DNA from: Collinsella aerofaciens
GTDB lineage: Bacteria > Actinomycetota > Coriobacteriia > Coriobacteriales > Coriobacteriaceae
Reading direction: 5' to 3'
NCBI RefSeq assembly: GCF_018785265.1
Contig: NZ_WQPK01000045.1
Coordinates: 1-64,000, forward strand
DNA: 64,000 nt
Shown here in pieces: positions 15,899-26,490 of this stretch. The stretch's first letter is position 1. Every line of letters starts with the position of its first letter. The notes beneath the pieces are model-generated. The model saw only the letters and a list, made by a program, of their open reading frames with translations. It searched no databases and was not told the origin of the DNA. Made by a program: the position numbers and the translations under genes.

Positions 15899-18800
15899 AT
15901 GGCGTTGCTAGTAGGACTGGACGTAGGGTCGACGACGACCAAAGTTTACGCGATGCACGAGGATATGACCGAGGCGTGGTGGGGATATCGCCGCCACGGG
16001 GCGTGTCAGACAGCGAGCGTGCGCGCCATGCTCGGCGAGCTCGCCGAGCGCTTTCCCCATGAGTCGCTGCGCGTTGCGGTGACCGGCTCGGGTGCGCGCG
16101 ATATCGCGACCGCGCTGGGCGCCTCGTACGTTCAGGAGGTGGTCGCCAACGCGCTCGCGATCAGCAGGTTCTATCCGCAGACGCGCTGCGCCATCGAGCT
16201 GGGCGGCCAAGACGCCAAGATGATCTTCTTCCGCACCAACGATAAGGGAGACATCGAGGTTGCCGACATGCGCATGAACGGTTCGTGCGCAGGCGGTACC
16301 GGTGCATTTATCGACGAGATGGCAAAGCTCATGGGGGTCGGCACCGAATCGGGCGAGTTCGAGCAGCTCGCAAGCCGGGGAACGACCGTCCACGAGGTCT
16401 CGGGCCGCTGCGGCGTGTACGCAAAGACCGATATCCAGCCGCTGCTCAACGAGGGCATTCCTACCACCGACCTGGCGCTTTCGGCGCTTCACGCGGTCGC
16501 CCGCCAAACGATCGGCGGTCTGGCCCAGGGTATCGACATCGAGCCGCCGGTAATCTTCGAGGGCGGTACGCTCGCCTACAACCCCACGCTGGTCCGCGTG
16601 TTCCGGGAGCAACTGAATCTATCGGACGATCAGGTTATCGTCCCGCGCGATCCGCAGATCATGGTCGCGCGCGGTGCCGCCCTGTCGCTGACCGACATGT
16701 TCGCATCGTCCCAACCGATCGACCTTCCCGACGCTTTTGTCCGGCTGGATAAGCTCGAGACGGTCGCGCCCGCAAGCGGGGAGGGACGTCTTGCCCAGCC
16801 CTTTTTTGCCACACCTGCCGAGCAGGCGGATTTTACGGCACGCCATGGCAAAGAGACGCCGGCAAAGGGTCCGGATGCGTATGCGCCCGGAGAGACGGTG
16901 CGCGTGGCGCTCGGTATCGATTCGGGGAGCACGACGACCAAGTTCGCCCTGGTCGATGAGGCGGGTGAGCTTGTCGATTCGTTCTACGCGTCTAATAACG
17001 GCAGACCGCTCGACGTCGCCCAACAGGGTCTTGTCAGCTTGAAGAACCGCTGGGAGACAGCGGGAGTCACGCTTGCGATCGATGCCGTGGGCACCACGGG
17101 ATACGGCGAGGAGCTTTTCGCGCGCGCGTTCCACGCCGACTACCATACGGTCGAGACGGTCGCGCACGCCCGCGCCGCGTGCGCATGCGTTCCCGATGCG
17201 ACCTTCGTGCTCGACATCGGCGGACAGGATATGAAGGCCATCTGGCTCAACCACGGCGTGCTGACCGATATCGTCGTCAACGAGGCGTGCTCTGCGGGCT
17301 GCGGCTCGTTCCTCGAGGGTTTTGCCAAAAACCTCGGAATAGCCGTTGAGGATATCGCGACCGAGGCATTTTCGTCCAAAGCCCCCGCCGTTCTCGGCAG
17401 CCGCTGCACGGTGTTCATGAACAGCAGCGTCGTTTCCGAGCAGCGGCGCGGTAAGGGTCCGGGCGACATCATGGCCGGTCTCTGCCGTTCGATTATCGAG
17501 AACGTGTTCACCAAGGTCATTCGCGTTTCAAATCTCAACCGTCTGGGCGACAAAGTCGTCGTCCAGGGCGGCACGTTCCGAAACGACGCGGTGCTGCGCG
17601 CATTCGAGCAGTATCTGGGCAAACCCGTCACGCGTGCGCCCCACCCGGGGCTGATGGGCGCTATCGGTATCGCCCTGCTCGCGCGCGAGGAATGCCGCAA
17701 GGGCGACGCCGGCACGTCGTTTATCGGGCTCGATGCCGTGGAGCGCTTCGAGCATCGCGAGTTCGGCGGCGTTACCTGCCGTCGGTGCAACAACCGCTGC
17801 CAGCGCGCGGTCGTGGCATTTGGCGACGGCTCGCTTTACGTCACGGGCAATCGCTGCCCGCGCGGCGGCGCCATCTCATGGGATGAGCTCGTGCGCGAGG
17901 TTCCCGCGGCGGAGGAGCTGCGTCCGCAGGGTGCTTGCGAGGCACAGGCACCCGGCACGGGGCGCGACCGGACCGCGGCTGCCCCCAATCTCTTTGTCGA
18001 CCGCGAGAAGCTGCTGTTCGAGTCGTGCCCCACGGTTCCCGTCTGCGGGGGGCGCGATGTCACGATCGGCATTCCCCGTGTGCTCGAGTTCTGGGACACC
18101 ATGCCGTTCTGGTCGACGTTCTTCAGCACGCTCGGCTTTAAGGTGCGCGTCTCGGGACGCAGCACCAAGGCGATGTACGAGCGCGGTCTGGCGCACGTCA
18201 CATCCGACACCGTGTGCTTCCCGGCCAAGCTCGTCCACGGGCACATCCGCAATCTCGTCGACGCCGGCGTCGACCGTATCTTCATGCCCATCATCACGAC
18301 GGTGCCCACCGAAAACACCGCCTCTACCAGCGAGTGGATGTGCGCCGTCGTAAAGGGATACCCCTACGTGATGCGCAATTCCGATAACCCGGAGGAGCGT
18401 TTCGGCGTTCCGTTCGATACGCCGCTGTTCCACTGGTACGACGAGGGCGACCGAAACCGCCAGCTCAAGGCGTGGTGCAAGGAGACCTTCGATATCGATG
18501 CCGACCTGGTTGCCAAGGCGACCGAGCAGGCGGACCGCGCGCAGCAGACGTTTGAGAACCAGCTGCAGCTGCGCGGCAGGCAGGTGCTCGAGAACGTGCG
18601 CGAGGACGGCGGCTACGCGGTGGTGATCGCTTCGCGCCCGTACCACAACGACCCGCTGGTCAACCACGGGCTGCCCAAGCTCTTCTCTGAGCGCGGCATC
18701 CCCGTGCTGACGCCCGATGCGGTGCCGGGGGTCTGCGACGTCGATCTTTCCAACAGCCGCATCGACATCGTGAACAACTACCATGCGCGCATGCTGTCGT

Positions 18801-20338
18801 GCGCGGTCATCGTCGCATCGACGCCCGAGCTCGAGCTCGTGCAGATGGGCAGCTTCGGCTGCGGCCACGATGCGTATCTCACCGACGAGATCGCGCGCAT
18901 GATGGGCGAGATGGGCTCCAAGGTTCCGATGATGATCAAGCTCGATGAGAGCGACGTCGCCGGTCCCATGGGCATTCGCGTGCGTTCGTTTATCGAGTCG
19001 GTCAACCGTCGTCGCGCGGAGGAGCGTGCCGAGGGCGCCCGGGTGCACGCGGTCCATCCGCTCGACGACCCGTATAAGGTCAAGTACACCAAGCGCGACC
19101 GGCACGACAAGATCGCGCTGGTCCCCAACACCTCCCATGCGTTCTGCAGGCTCATGACCGCGGCGATGCGCAATCAGGGCGTGCGCGCCGAGGCCCTTGA
19201 TATCGGGCGCGAGGATGCCATCCGCCTGGGCAAACGCTATGTGCACAACGACATCTGCTTCCCCGCGCAAATCGTGATCGGCGAGGCGCTCGCGGCACTC
19301 GAGAGCGGTAAGTACGACCCGCACGACGTCGCCGTGGTGACTGGCAAGTATATCGGCGACTGCCGCCTGACGCACTACATGCCCCTGCTGCGCCGCGCGC
19401 TCGACGACGCGGGATACGACTATGTCCCGGTGCTCACCAACGACGACGTCGATGCCCACAATGCGCATCCGGGCTTCAAGCTCGGCCTTGGCCCGAGCAT
19501 CCAGATCGCCTACGGTCTTCCCATGATCGATACCCTCGAGGCCATGCTTAGGCGCATCCGTCCCTACGAGCTCGAGAAGGGCGCGGCGGACGCTGCGTTC
19601 GACCGCGCGCTCGATGAGGTTATCGAGGGCATGGAGCGCTCCGGGCTGAGAGGCCAGGCGACGGGCTTCAAACGCGCGCTTGCGATCATGGACGCCGTTC
19701 CGTACGACCGCTCGAACCCGCATCCGACCGTTCTCATCGTGGGCGAGTACCTGCTCAATTTCCATCTCGGCGCCAACCACGAGATCGAGCGCTACCTCGA
19801 GGACAACGGGCTCGAGGTCATCGAGGCGCGCATGACCGACGTGATCCGCAAGACCTATTTCTACAAGCATGCGCAGTCGCGCGAGTTCCACGTCGACCTG
19901 TCGCTGCCCGAAAAGGCCTGGTACGCCACGGCGGACAACCTGTTCGAGCTCGCGCACGACCGTTGCGACCGCCTGGGCGCGGCGAGCCCGCTCTACGAGC
20001 CGCCGACGCGCATGCCCGAGCTCGTGCGCGCGAGCGATAAGATCCTGCACCATACGTTCGATGCGGGCGAGGGCGTGCTGATTCCGGCGGAGATCCTCGA
20101 GCACGCCAAGCGCGGCTGCCGCAACTTCGTGATCCTGCAGCCGTTCGGGTGTCTGCCCAACCATGTCGTGGGGCGCGGGCTCATCCATGCGCTCAAGGAG
20201 CAGTATCCCACGGCGCAGTTCCTGCCGCTCGACTACGATCCCGACGTGAGCTTCGCCAACGTGGAGAACCGTCTTCAGATGCTCATCATGAACGCCAAGG
20301 CGCAGGGGTGCGGTGAGGCGCATGGCGAGACCGCGTAA
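15899..20338 (+). CDS. 2-hydroxyacyl-CoA dehydratase activase-related fusion protein, 1479 aa
   Basis: Two complete BadF/HgdC-type ATPase domains occur in tandem. Residues 1 to about 270 start VGLDVGSTTTK, and about 336-600 start LGIDSGSTTTK. Each keeps its two likely cluster ligands: Cys130/Cys171 and Cys464/Cys503. In free-standing activases a homodimer shares one [4Fe-4S] cluster, so here one chain could build it. A CxxCxxxC motif (627, 630, 634) and a DUF2229 region follow. The last 400 residues resemble the HgdB-like dehydratase or double-cubane cluster proteins. By family it would use ATP to drive a low-potential electron to a reductase centre; the substrate is unknown. GGAG precedes ATG 15899. 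Confidence 0.82.
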   Translation: MALLVGLDVGSTTTKVYAMHEDMTEAWWGYRRHGACQTASVRAMLGELAERFPHESLRVAVTGSGARDIATALGASYVQEVVANALAISRFYPQTRCAIELGGQDAKMIFFRTNDKGDIEVADMRMNGSCAGGTGAFIDEMAKLMGVGTESGEFEQLASRGTTVHEVSGRCGVYAKTDIQPLLNEGIPTTDLALSALHAVARQTIGGLAQGIDIEPPVIFEGGTLAYNPTLVRVFREQLNLSDDQVIVPRDPQIMVARGAALSLTDMFASSQPIDLPDAFVRLDKLETVAPASGEGRLAQPFFATPAEQADFTARHGKETPAKGPDAYAPGETVRVALGIDSGSTTTKFALVDEAGELVDSFYASNNGRPLDVAQQGLVSLKNRWETAGVTLAIDAVGTTGYGEELFARAFHADYHTVETVAHARAACACVPDATFVLDIGGQDMKAIWLNHGVLTDIVVNEACSAGCGSFLEGFAKNLGIAVEDIATEAFSSKAPAVLGSRCTVFMNSSVVSEQRRGKGPGDIMAGLCRSIIENVFTKVIRVSNLNRLGDKVVVQGGTFRNDAVLRAFEQYLGKPVTRAPHPGLMGAIGIALLAREECRKGDAGTSFIGLDAVERFEHREFGGVTCRRCNNRCQRAVVAFGDGSLYVTGNRCPRGGAISWDELVREVPAAEELRPQGACEAQAPGTGRDRTAAAPNLFVDREKLLFESCPTVPVCGGRDVTIGIPRVLEFWDTMPFWSTFFSTLGFKVRVSGRSTKAMYERGLAHVTSDTVCFPAKLVHGHIRNLVDAGVDRIFMPIITTVPTENTASTSEWMCAVVKGYPYVMRNSDNPEERFGVPFDTPLFHWYDEGDRNRQLKAWCKETFDIDADLVAKATEQADRAQQTFENQLQLRGRQVLENVREDGGYAVVIASRPYHNDPLVNHGLPKLFSERGIPVLTPDAVPGVCDVDLSNSRIDIVNNYHARMLSCAVIVASTPELELVQMGSFGCGHDAYLTDEIARMMGEMGSKVPMMIKLDESDVAGPMGIRVRSFIESVNRRRAEERAEGARVHAVHPLDDPYKVKYTKRDRHDKIALVPNTSHAFCRLMTAAMRNQGVRAEALDIGREDAIRLGKRYVHNDICFPAQIVIGEALAALESGKYDPHDVAVVTGKYIGDCRLTHYMPLLRRALDDAGYDYVPVLTNDDVDAHNAHPGFKLGLGPSIQIAYGLPMIDTLEAMLRRIRPYELEKGAADAAFDRALDEVIEGMERSGLRGQATGFKRALAIMDAVPYDRSNPHPTVLIVGEYLLNFHLGANHEIERYLEDNGLEVIEARMTDVIRKTYFYKHAQSREFHVDLSLPEKAWYATADNLFELAHDRCDRLGAASPLYEPPTRMPELVRASDKILHHTFDAGEGVLIPAEILEHAKRGCRNFVILQPFGCLPNHVVGRGLIHALKEQYPTAQFLPLDYDPDVSFANVENRLQMLIMNAKAQGCGEAHGETA

Positions 20339-21011
20339 GGACGCCGATGCGCCCGATGCACGCACCCGTATCATCGAGGCGTTTTGGGAGCTCATCGAGA
20401 ACAACAGCATCTTCGAGCTGTCGGTTGGCGAGGTGACCCGCGCCGCCCGGTGCAATCGCGGAACGTTTTACTACTATTTTCACGATTTCGATGAACTCGT
20501 CGCCATCGCCATAGCCCAACTGCTGCAGGATAACGAGCTCATCACCGATGCCCTCTGGCATTTTTCGAGCGAGGGCGACCTTTCGGCGTTCGACCGGCGC
20601 GACGTCCGCTGCCTGCTGCGGCGCATCGTCATCACCATGAGGGCGGGTGCCGCCGAGCAGGTCGTGCAGGGCATCCATACGATCATCATCGACCGCGTGA
20701 GAGAGATCGTCCACCCCGACGGAGAAGAGCTCAAGGCGGATTCGAGCTTTGCGGTGGGCTTTCTGGTCTCGGGCATCATGGACTTTGTGATGGCGGTCGG
20801 CTTTGCCCGGGAGGGCGGCGAGGAGATAGACCTCGAGCAGCTGGGGGACAGCGCGTGCGCGTACCTGAGGGCGGTCGCCATGCAGACGGTGGAAACGGTC
20901 GCGCAAGTCGAGGGCGTCGATACATCCGAGCTGCTCGAACGCGTCTCCAAGGAGGCCGATGCCTATCGCGCATCGCGTGCGACGAGTCCCGACGTGGTGA
21001 AAGACGCCTAG
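20322..21011 (+). CDS. TetR-family transcriptional regulator
   Basis: The N-terminal helix-turn-helix includes VGEVTRAARCNRGTFYYYFHDFDEL. A C-terminal ligand-binding region of about 150 residues is not assigned. ATG 20322 lies inside the end of the activase gene (17-bp overlap) behind GGTGAGG; GTG 20313 is an alternative start. It has 229 residues. Translational coupling suggests it controls the activase operon, most simply through the palindrome at 15829-15849. Confidence 0.85.
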   Translation: MARPRKDADAPDARTRIIEAFWELIENNSIFELSVGEVTRAARCNRGTFYYYFHDFDELVAIAIAQLLQDNELITDALWHFSSEGDLSAFDRRDVRCLLRRIVITMRAGAAEQVVQGIHTIIIDRVREIVHPDGEELKADSSFAVGFLVSGIMDFVMAVGFAREGGEEIDLEQLGDSACAYLRAVAMQTVETVAQVEGVDTSELLERVSKEADAYRASRATSPDVVKDA

Positions 21012-21203
21012 GGTTTCTCTTGCGGGGCGCCTGTCGCGCATCGCGCGGTGAGTCCCGCGATGCGGTCATAACCTGCATTCATGTGAGCCGGGTTTATAGA
21101 TATTCCTCCAGCTGTTAACATAGACAACCTGTGGGTAAAGAGACAAAAGCGCCGCCGACGGGCGGGCGTTTTGATTTCGATGAACTCATGTAAGGAAACG
21201 AGC

Positions 21204-23846
21204 ATGTTAGATAGATTTACCGATCGAGCGCGCAAGGTCATGTCGATGGCCAAACAGGAGGCGCTCGATCTTCATTCAAATAAGGTGGGCACCGAGCACC
21301 TGCTGCTCGCGCTTGCCAAGGAGGACGAGGGTATTGCCGCCGAGGCACTGCGTTCGCTCGATATCTCCTACGATGACATCATGGATACCCTCAAAGAGGT
21401 CCAGACCACGGTTCCCGAGCCCAGCGAGGAGACCGAGGCGGCCAAGCTCGCCTTTACGCCGCTCGTCATCAGCGTGATGGAACGCTCCTTCCGCGTGGCA
21501 CGCGAGAACAACCAGACCTACGTTTCGACCGAGCACTTGCTGATCGGCATCGTCGAAGAAGGCAACGGCATGGCCATGGACATCCTCATGCGCCTGGGCG
21601 TGTCGTCTGCCTCCATCAAAAAGGCTATCGAGAAACTCACCGCCAAGGACCAGGATAAGAAGCGCCCGCTCGCTGGCGCCGGTGCTGGTCGTCCCGGTAC
21701 GGGCCTGCCGTTCTTTAGCGGCTCGGATACCTCCCAGCAAAGGGGGGGCGGTACCGATACACTTAAGCAGTTCGCGACCAACCTTACGCAGAAGGCGCGC
21801 GACGGTGAGCTCGATCCGGTGATCGGCCGCGAAAAGGAAGTCCAGCGTATGATGGAAATTCTTTCGCGTCGCACCAAGAACAACCCGCTCATCCTGGGCG
21901 ATCCCGGCGTGGGCAAGACGGCCATCGTCGAGGGTCTGGCCCAGCAGATCGCCGCCGGCAACGTGCCCGAGAACCTCATGAACCAGAATATCTGGACGCT
22001 CGACCTGCCGGGTCTCGTTGCGGGCGCCAAGTATCGCGGTGAGTTCGAGGAGCGCCTCAAGAACGTGATCCAGGAGGCAACCGAGGCCGACGACGTCATC
22101 CTGTTTATCGATGAGATGCACACCATCATCGGTGCCGGTTCCGCCGAGGGCTCCATCGACGCGAGCTCCATGCTCAAGCCGGTGCTCGCGCGCGGCGCTT
22201 TCCAGATTATCGGTGCCACCACGGCCGAGGAGTTCCGCAAGTACCTTACCAAGGACCCGGCCTTCGAGCGTCGCTTCCAGACCATCGATGTCGAGGAGCC
22301 GAGTGTCGAGGACACCGTCAAGATTCTGACTGCGCTCAAGCCACGCTACGAGGAGCACCACCACGTGCGTTACACGCAGGGTGCCATCGAGGCCGCCGCG
22401 AACCTCTCCAACCGCTACATCCAGGATCGCTTCCTGCCCGATAAGGCAATCGACCTCATCGACGAGGCCGGTGCCCGCGCTCGCATCGCCGCGAATCGCG
22501 CACCCGAGCCGGTGCGCGAGGCCGAGCATCGCATCGAGGAGCTCAAGGCCGCCGCGCAGGAGGCCACCGAGAGCGACGACATGAACAAGGCTGCCGAGAT
22601 CACCGAGCAGCAGAAGGCTGCCGAGATTGAACTCGCCGAGGCCAAGGCCGCCTGGACGGCCGAGCTCGACGCCAGCCCGCTCACCATCGACGTGAGTCAG
22701 ATTGCCGACATCGTGTCCGTGACTTCGGGCGTGCCGGTGTCCTCGCTTACCGAGAGCGAGAGCCGTCGCCTGCTGCAGGCCGAAAGCGTACTCAAGACGC
22801 GCATCATCGGTCAGGATGAGGCTGTCGAGGCAGTTGCCAAGGCCGTGCGCCGCAGCCGCTCGCCGCTCAAGGATCCGCGTCGCCCCGGCGGCAGCTTTAT
22901 CTTCCTGGGTCCCACCGGCACGGGCAAGACCGAGCTCGCCAAGACGCTCGCCGAGTACCTCTTTGGCAGCAAGGACGCACTCATCAGCTTCGACATGTCC
23001 GAGTTCGGTAGCGAGTTCGAGGTCTCCAAGCTCATCGGTAGCCCTCCGGGTTACGTCGGTCACGACGAGGGCGGCCAGCTCACCAAGGCCGTTCGTCGCC
23101 ACCCGTACTCGGTCGTGCTGTTCGACGAGATCGAGAAGGCGCACCCCGATATCTTCAACATCCTGCTGCAGGTGCTGGAAGAGGGTCGTCTGACCGATAG
23201 CCAGGGCAAGACGGTAGACTTCCGCAACACCGTGATCATCATGACGTCCAACGTGGGCGCCCGCGAGATTGCGCAGGATGCGAGCGTGGGCTTTGGCACC
23301 ACCGGCGAGCAGGGTCTCACGTCGAGTGAGATCCGTGGTCGCGCGATGGGCGAGCTCAAGCGCCTGTTCCGCCCCGAGCTGCTCAACCGTATCGATGACA
23401 TCGTGGTGTTCCAGAAGCTCTCGGGCGAGAATCTCACCAAGATCGCGCACCTGCTGGTGGACGACCTGCGTCAGCGTTTGATTGCCAACGGCATGAACAT
23501 CAAGCTCACCGATGCGGCCTATGACAAGATCGTGGCCGAGGGCACCGACCTCACCAACGGTGCGCGTCCGCTGCGCCGTGCCATCCAAAAGCTCATCGAG
23601 GACCCGCTGTCCGAGGAGCTTCTGGCCGGCGAGTGGGGCGAGGGCGATACCGTCCTGTGCGACGTGGCCGATGGCAAGTTTGTCTTTAGCCACGGCACGG
23701 GCGAGATCCCGGCACCGCGTCCGGCGGGCACGCTCGGTGGCGATACCGCCCCGGCGGCACCGCACACCGGCAACGCCGCGCCCGTGAGCGGCGGCGTGAC
23801 CTCGGACCCCGGCGGCATGATGCAAGCCGGTTCCGGCGCGCTGTAG
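21204..23846 (+). CDS. clpC: ATP-dependent Clp protease ATPase subunit ClpC
   Basis: An AAA+ unfoldase that feeds ClpP. The N-domain (1-145) has the two Clp repeats, [12 protein letters not shown] at the start. The first AAA module has GDPGVGKT near 232. A middle domain of about 50 residues is rich in Ala and Glu. The second AAA module has [14 protein letters not shown] near 569. The C-terminal tail (about 845-880) is an unusual Pro/Gly/Ala-rich extension. ATG 21204 with AAGGA upstream is chosen. No ctsR, mcsA or mcsB lies next to it, so the usual Firmicute operon is absent. Confidence 0.94.
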   Translation: MLDRFTDRARKVMSMAKQEALDLHSNKVGTEHLLLALAKEDEGIAAEALRSLDISYDDIMDTLKEVQTTVPEPSEETEAAKLAFTPLVISVMERSFRVARENNQTYVSTEHLLIGIVEEGNGMAMDILMRLGVSSASIKKAIEKLTAKDQDKKRPLAGAGAGRPGTGLPFFSGSDTSQQRGGGTDTLKQFATNLTQKARDGELDPVIGREKEVQRMMEILSRRTKNNPLILGDPGVGKTAIVEGLAQQIAAGNVPENLMNQNIWTLDLPGLVAGAKYRGEFEERLKNVIQEATEADDVILFIDEMHTIIGAGSAEGSIDASSMLKPVLARGAFQIIGATTAEEFRKYLTKDPAFERRFQTIDVEEPSVEDTVKILTALKPRYEEHHHVRYTQGAIEAAANLSNRYIQDRFLPDKAIDLIDEAGARARIAANRAPEPVREAEHRIEELKAAAQEATESDDMNKAAEITEQQKAAEIELAEAKAAWTAELDASPLTIDVSQIADIVSVTSGVPVSSLTESESRRLLQAESVLKTRIIGQDEAVEAVAKAVRRSRSPLKDPRRPGGSFIFLGPTGTGKTELAKTLAEYLFGSKDALISFDMSEFGSEFEVSKLIGSPPGYVGHDEGGQLTKAVRRHPYSVVLFDEIEKAHPDIFNILLQVLEEGRLTDSQGKTVDFRNTVIIMTSNVGAREIAQDASVGFGTTGEQGLTSSEIRGRAMGELKRLFRPELLNRIDDIVVFQKLSGENLTKIAHLLVDDLRQRLIANGMNIKLTDAAYDKIVAEGTDLTNGARPLRRAIQKLIEDPLSEELLAGEWGEGDTVLCDVADGKFVFSHGTGEIPAPRPAGTLGGDTAPAAPHTGNAAPVSGGVTSDPGGMMQAGSGAL

Positions 23847-23861
23847 GGATTAACATAGCTT

Positions 23862-23896
23862 TGCGAAGGGGCACTCCTGTCGGGGCGCTCCTTTTT
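23862..23896 (+). terminator. Probable terminator after clpC
   Basis: An imperfect GC hairpin (AAGGGGC with GCGCTCCTT) is followed by TTTTT. Confidence 0.55.
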
Positions 23897-23924
23897 ATGA
23901 GTAAATGGTGCTATACTCGAAATA

Positions 23925-23938
23925 CAAATATGTATAGC
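23925..23938. promoter_or_regulatory. Short inverted repeat before the toxin-antitoxin operon
   Basis: ATACA-AATA-TGTAT lies just upstream of the antitoxin ribosome-binding site AGAAGGAG, within a CTATAC...GTATAG frame. It could be the antitoxin operator. Confidence 0.4.
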
Positions 23939-23951
23939 AGAAGGAGCTAGC

Positions 23952-24311
23952 ATGCCTATATCGGTACTCGACTCACGGCCGGTCCAGATGAATGTACGCA
24001 TGGATCGCCAACTCAAAGAGGCTGGGGACGCCGTGCTGGCGCATATCGGCATGACGCCGTCTCAAGCGGTGCGGACACTTTGGGAATATCTGGTCGTCAA
24101 CGGATGCATGCCCTCGAGATCGGGGATTGCGGTACCGAGCTCTAACGTGCCAGCGACTGCGTCGGTGGAATCAAGGGTTACGCAAGGCAGCCACATCGTG
24201 CGCGATGCGTGCCTCAAATACGGCATCCCTGTTCCCGACCTCTCGGGTGACTACGATGACCTCTATGAGGAAGCAATGGCGGAGCGCTATCCCGAGTGGG
24301 TGGAGCTATGA
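23952..24311 (+). CDS. RelB/DinJ-family antitoxin
   Basis: The N-terminal half (residues about 10-55) is a ribbon-helix-helix domain of the RelB/DinJ type: VQMNVRMDRQLKEAGDAVL, then GMTPSQAVRTLWEYL. The C-terminal half is acidic and would wrap the toxin. AGAAGGAG lies at the right distance. It has 119 residues. The following PIN-domain gene overlaps by 4 bp (ATGA). DinJ-type antitoxins normally pair with YafQ/RelE toxins, so the PIN partner is notable. Confidence 0.8.
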   Translation: MPISVLDSRPVQMNVRMDRQLKEAGDAVLAHIGMTPSQAVRTLWEYLVVNGCMPSRSGIAVPSSNVPATASVESRVTQGSHIVRDACLKYGIPVPDLSGDYDDLYEEAMAERYPEWVEL

Positions 24312-24829
24312 GTGCAGACGGCATTCTCAAGTTGCTCATCGACACCAACGTATGGATGGATTACTTTTCTGGAAGGTCGGACCGGACAGCGGATGTTGTC
24401 CGTCTATTCGAGATTGCCGATGTCTCGGAGCAGATTGCCCTGTTTGCCTCGTCTCTTTCGGTCAAAGATGTCTCGTATCTTGTCTCGGCGGCGATTAAGA
24501 GGGAGTGCCGAAGGAAGAATGGTTCGCTGAGCGATAACGCCATTGCGGCGGCGGACGAAACGGCCTGGGCATGCGTTCGGCAGATGCGCGAGCTCGCCCT
24601 CATCGCGCCGGTCGGTGCAGACGAGGTCTTCGACTCCTTTGTGTTCAAGTATCATCACAATGACTTTGAGGATGACCTGATGCTGGGCGTTGCCAATCGC
24701 ATCGACGTCGATTACGTCGTGACGGAGGACAAAAATCTCATTAAGCATACCAATGGTGTATGCATAAACGTTGATCAGGCGTTGAGGTTGGTTGAAGGGT
24801 CCAGCGTCCCTTCGGCGCGGCCCGTCTAA
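24308..24829 (+). CDS. PIN-domain toxin (VapC-like ribonuclease)
   Basis: Likely a metal-dependent ribonuclease. LLIDTNVWMDYF gives the first acidic residue, and the internal Glu/Asp residues of a PIN domain follow. FEDDLMLGVA and YVVTEDKNLI form the C-terminal acidic cluster (residues about 120-145). ATG 24308 overlaps the antitoxin stop and follows GGTGGAG, so translation is coupled. It has 173 residues, longer than a minimal VapC at about 130. Confidence 0.8.
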   Translation: MSADGILKLLIDTNVWMDYFSGRSDRTADVVRLFEIADVSEQIALFASSLSVKDVSYLVSAAIKRECRRKNGSLSDNAIAAADETAWACVRQMRELALIAPVGADEVFDSFVFKYHHNDFEDDLMLGVANRIDVDYVVTEDKNLIKHTNGVCINVDQALRLVEGSSVPSARPV

Positions 24830-24977
24830 CATGCTTTATCTTGATAAAGTGGTGTTTCCCCGCCGTTAGCCGATGATGCGAGGGCGCTCGGCGTTTTCGA
24901 GTGGTTTATGCAAACGAAGTCTGGGAATATACAAGGCGCATGTCTTATTGTCTAACCAGTTGCGCCAAGGAGGCACC

Positions 24978-26435
24978 ATGGACTACAAGATTACTGGCTA
25001 CGAGCCCGCCCAGCTGTTCCATTTCTTTGAGGAGATCAGCGCGATTCCCCGTGGGTCTGGCAACGAGAAGGGCATCAGCGATTTCTTGGTTGCGTTTGCC
25101 AAGGAGCGCGGCCTCGACGTGTATCAGGACGAGGTCTACAACGTCATCATTCGTAAGCCCGCATCTGCCGGCGCCGAGAATGCCCCGACCGTGATGCTGC
25201 AGGGCCACATCGACATGGTGTGCGACAAGCTTGGCTCCGTTGAGCACGACTTTACGACCGATGGTATCGACCTGGTCGTCAAGGACGGCGTCCTCACCGC
25301 TAACGGCACCACCCTGGGCGCCGACAACGGCATTGCTGTCGCTCTGATGCTCACCGTGCTCAACGACGATTCGATTGCTCATCCGGCCCTCGAGTGCGTG
25401 TTCACCACCGACGAGGAGACTGGCCTGGTTGGCGCCGAGACGCTCGACAAGTCCCAGATTAGCGCCCGCACCATGATCAACCTCGATTCCGAGGAGGAGG
25501 GCGTGGCCACCGTCAGCTGCGCCGGCGGTGTCGTCGTTACCTACACCTGCCCGATCGTGCGCGAGCACAAGACCGGCAGCACCCTTACGCTCGAGATCTC
25601 CGGCCTGCTGGGTGGTCACTCCGGCGCCGACATCCACCTGGAGCGCGGCAACGGCAACCTCATCATGGCCCGCATCATCGACCGCCTGATGGTCGCCGGC
25701 GAGCCCGCCATCGTCAGCTTTAACGGCGGCACTAAGGACAACGCCATCAACCGTGAGTGCAAGGCCGAGCTGGTCTACACTGATCACGCTGCCGCCGAGG
25801 CCGCGGCCCAGATCGCAAAGGGCATCATTGCCGACGTCACTGCCGAGCTCGAGGTCTTTGACCCCGGCTTTACCTGCACCGTCGAGATTGCCGACGACGC
25901 CGAGGTCGAGGCCATGGATCAGAAGTCCGCGCTTGCCCTCATCCGCGCCCTGCGTCTTGCCCCTAACGGCGTGATTCGCCGCAACGTCGCCACCGACGGC
26001 TCCGTCGAGGTTTCCTCCAACATCGGTGTGGTTGCCACTTCTGACGACGAGGTCAAGATCATGCTGTCCCCGCGCTCCTCGATTACCTCGCTGCAGAACG
26101 AGTTCAAGGACCGCCTGCAGACGCTGGCCGATGTCCTGGGCTTCGACGCCAAGTTCGAGTTCGAGTATCCCGGCTGGAGCTATGCCGAGCATTCGCCGGT
26201 CCGCGACATCTTTGTCGAGAGCTATCGCGAGCTCTTTGGCTCCGAGCTGCGCATCGAGTCCATTCACGCCGGCCTTGAGTGCGGCCTGTTTGCCGAGGCC
26301 CTGCACGGCCTGGACGCCATCGCCGTGGGCCCGACGCTCTCCGATGTCCACACCCCGGACGAGAGCATGGAGCTCGCTTCTGCCGAGCGCTTCTACGAGC
26401 TGCTCATCGACGTCCTCAAGCGCCTCGCTGCGTAA
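24978..26435 (+). CDS. pepD: Xaa-His/aminoacyl-histidine dipeptidase (M20 family, PepD type)
   Basis: A zinc dipeptidase that hydrolyses small peptides in the cytoplasm. The metal-binding region GHIDMVCDK, the TTLGADNGIAVA motif with the bridging Asp, and the catalytic TDEETGLVGA are near residues 77-155. HSGADIHLERGN forms the lid domain. The C-terminal motif HAGLECGLF supplies the last ligand. ATG 24978 follows AAGGAGG. It has 485 residues, normal for PepD. It is transcribed alone, with a terminator behind it. Confidence 0.92.
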   Translation: MDYKITGYEPAQLFHFFEEISAIPRGSGNEKGISDFLVAFAKERGLDVYQDEVYNVIIRKPASAGAENAPTVMLQGHIDMVCDKLGSVEHDFTTDGIDLVVKDGVLTANGTTLGADNGIAVALMLTVLNDDSIAHPALECVFTTDEETGLVGAETLDKSQISARTMINLDSEEEGVATVSCAGGVVVTYTCPIVREHKTGSTLTLEISGLLGGHSGADIHLERGNGNLIMARIIDRLMVAGEPAIVSFNGGTKDNAINRECKAELVYTDHAAAEAAAQIAKGIIADVTAELEVFDPGFTCTVEIADDAEVEAMDQKSALALIRALRLAPNGVIRRNVATDGSVEVSSNIGVVATSDDEVKIMLSPRSSITSLQNEFKDRLQTLADVLGFDAKFEFEYPGWSYAEHSPVRDIFVESYRELFGSELRIESIHAGLECGLFAEALHGLDAIAVGPTLSDVHTPDESMELASAERFYELLIDVLKRLAA

Positions 26436-26490
26436 AGGTCGCATTGACGGCGATCCAAAACCTTTGCTGATGGATTGCAAATGACATTAC

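Noticed and set aside
17876..20455. 859-codon open frame antisense to the activase fusion
   Set aside because: The plus-strand gene has conserved motifs throughout; the antisense product does not resemble any protein family.
21145..21175. CtsR or HrcA operator before clpC
   Set aside because: Only a GC-rich imperfect hairpin is present; no CtsR heptad repeats or CIRCE palindrome could be found.
21276..23825. 849-codon open frame antisense to clpC
   Set aside because: ClpC motifs on the plus strand are unmistakable; this is a codon-bias artefact.
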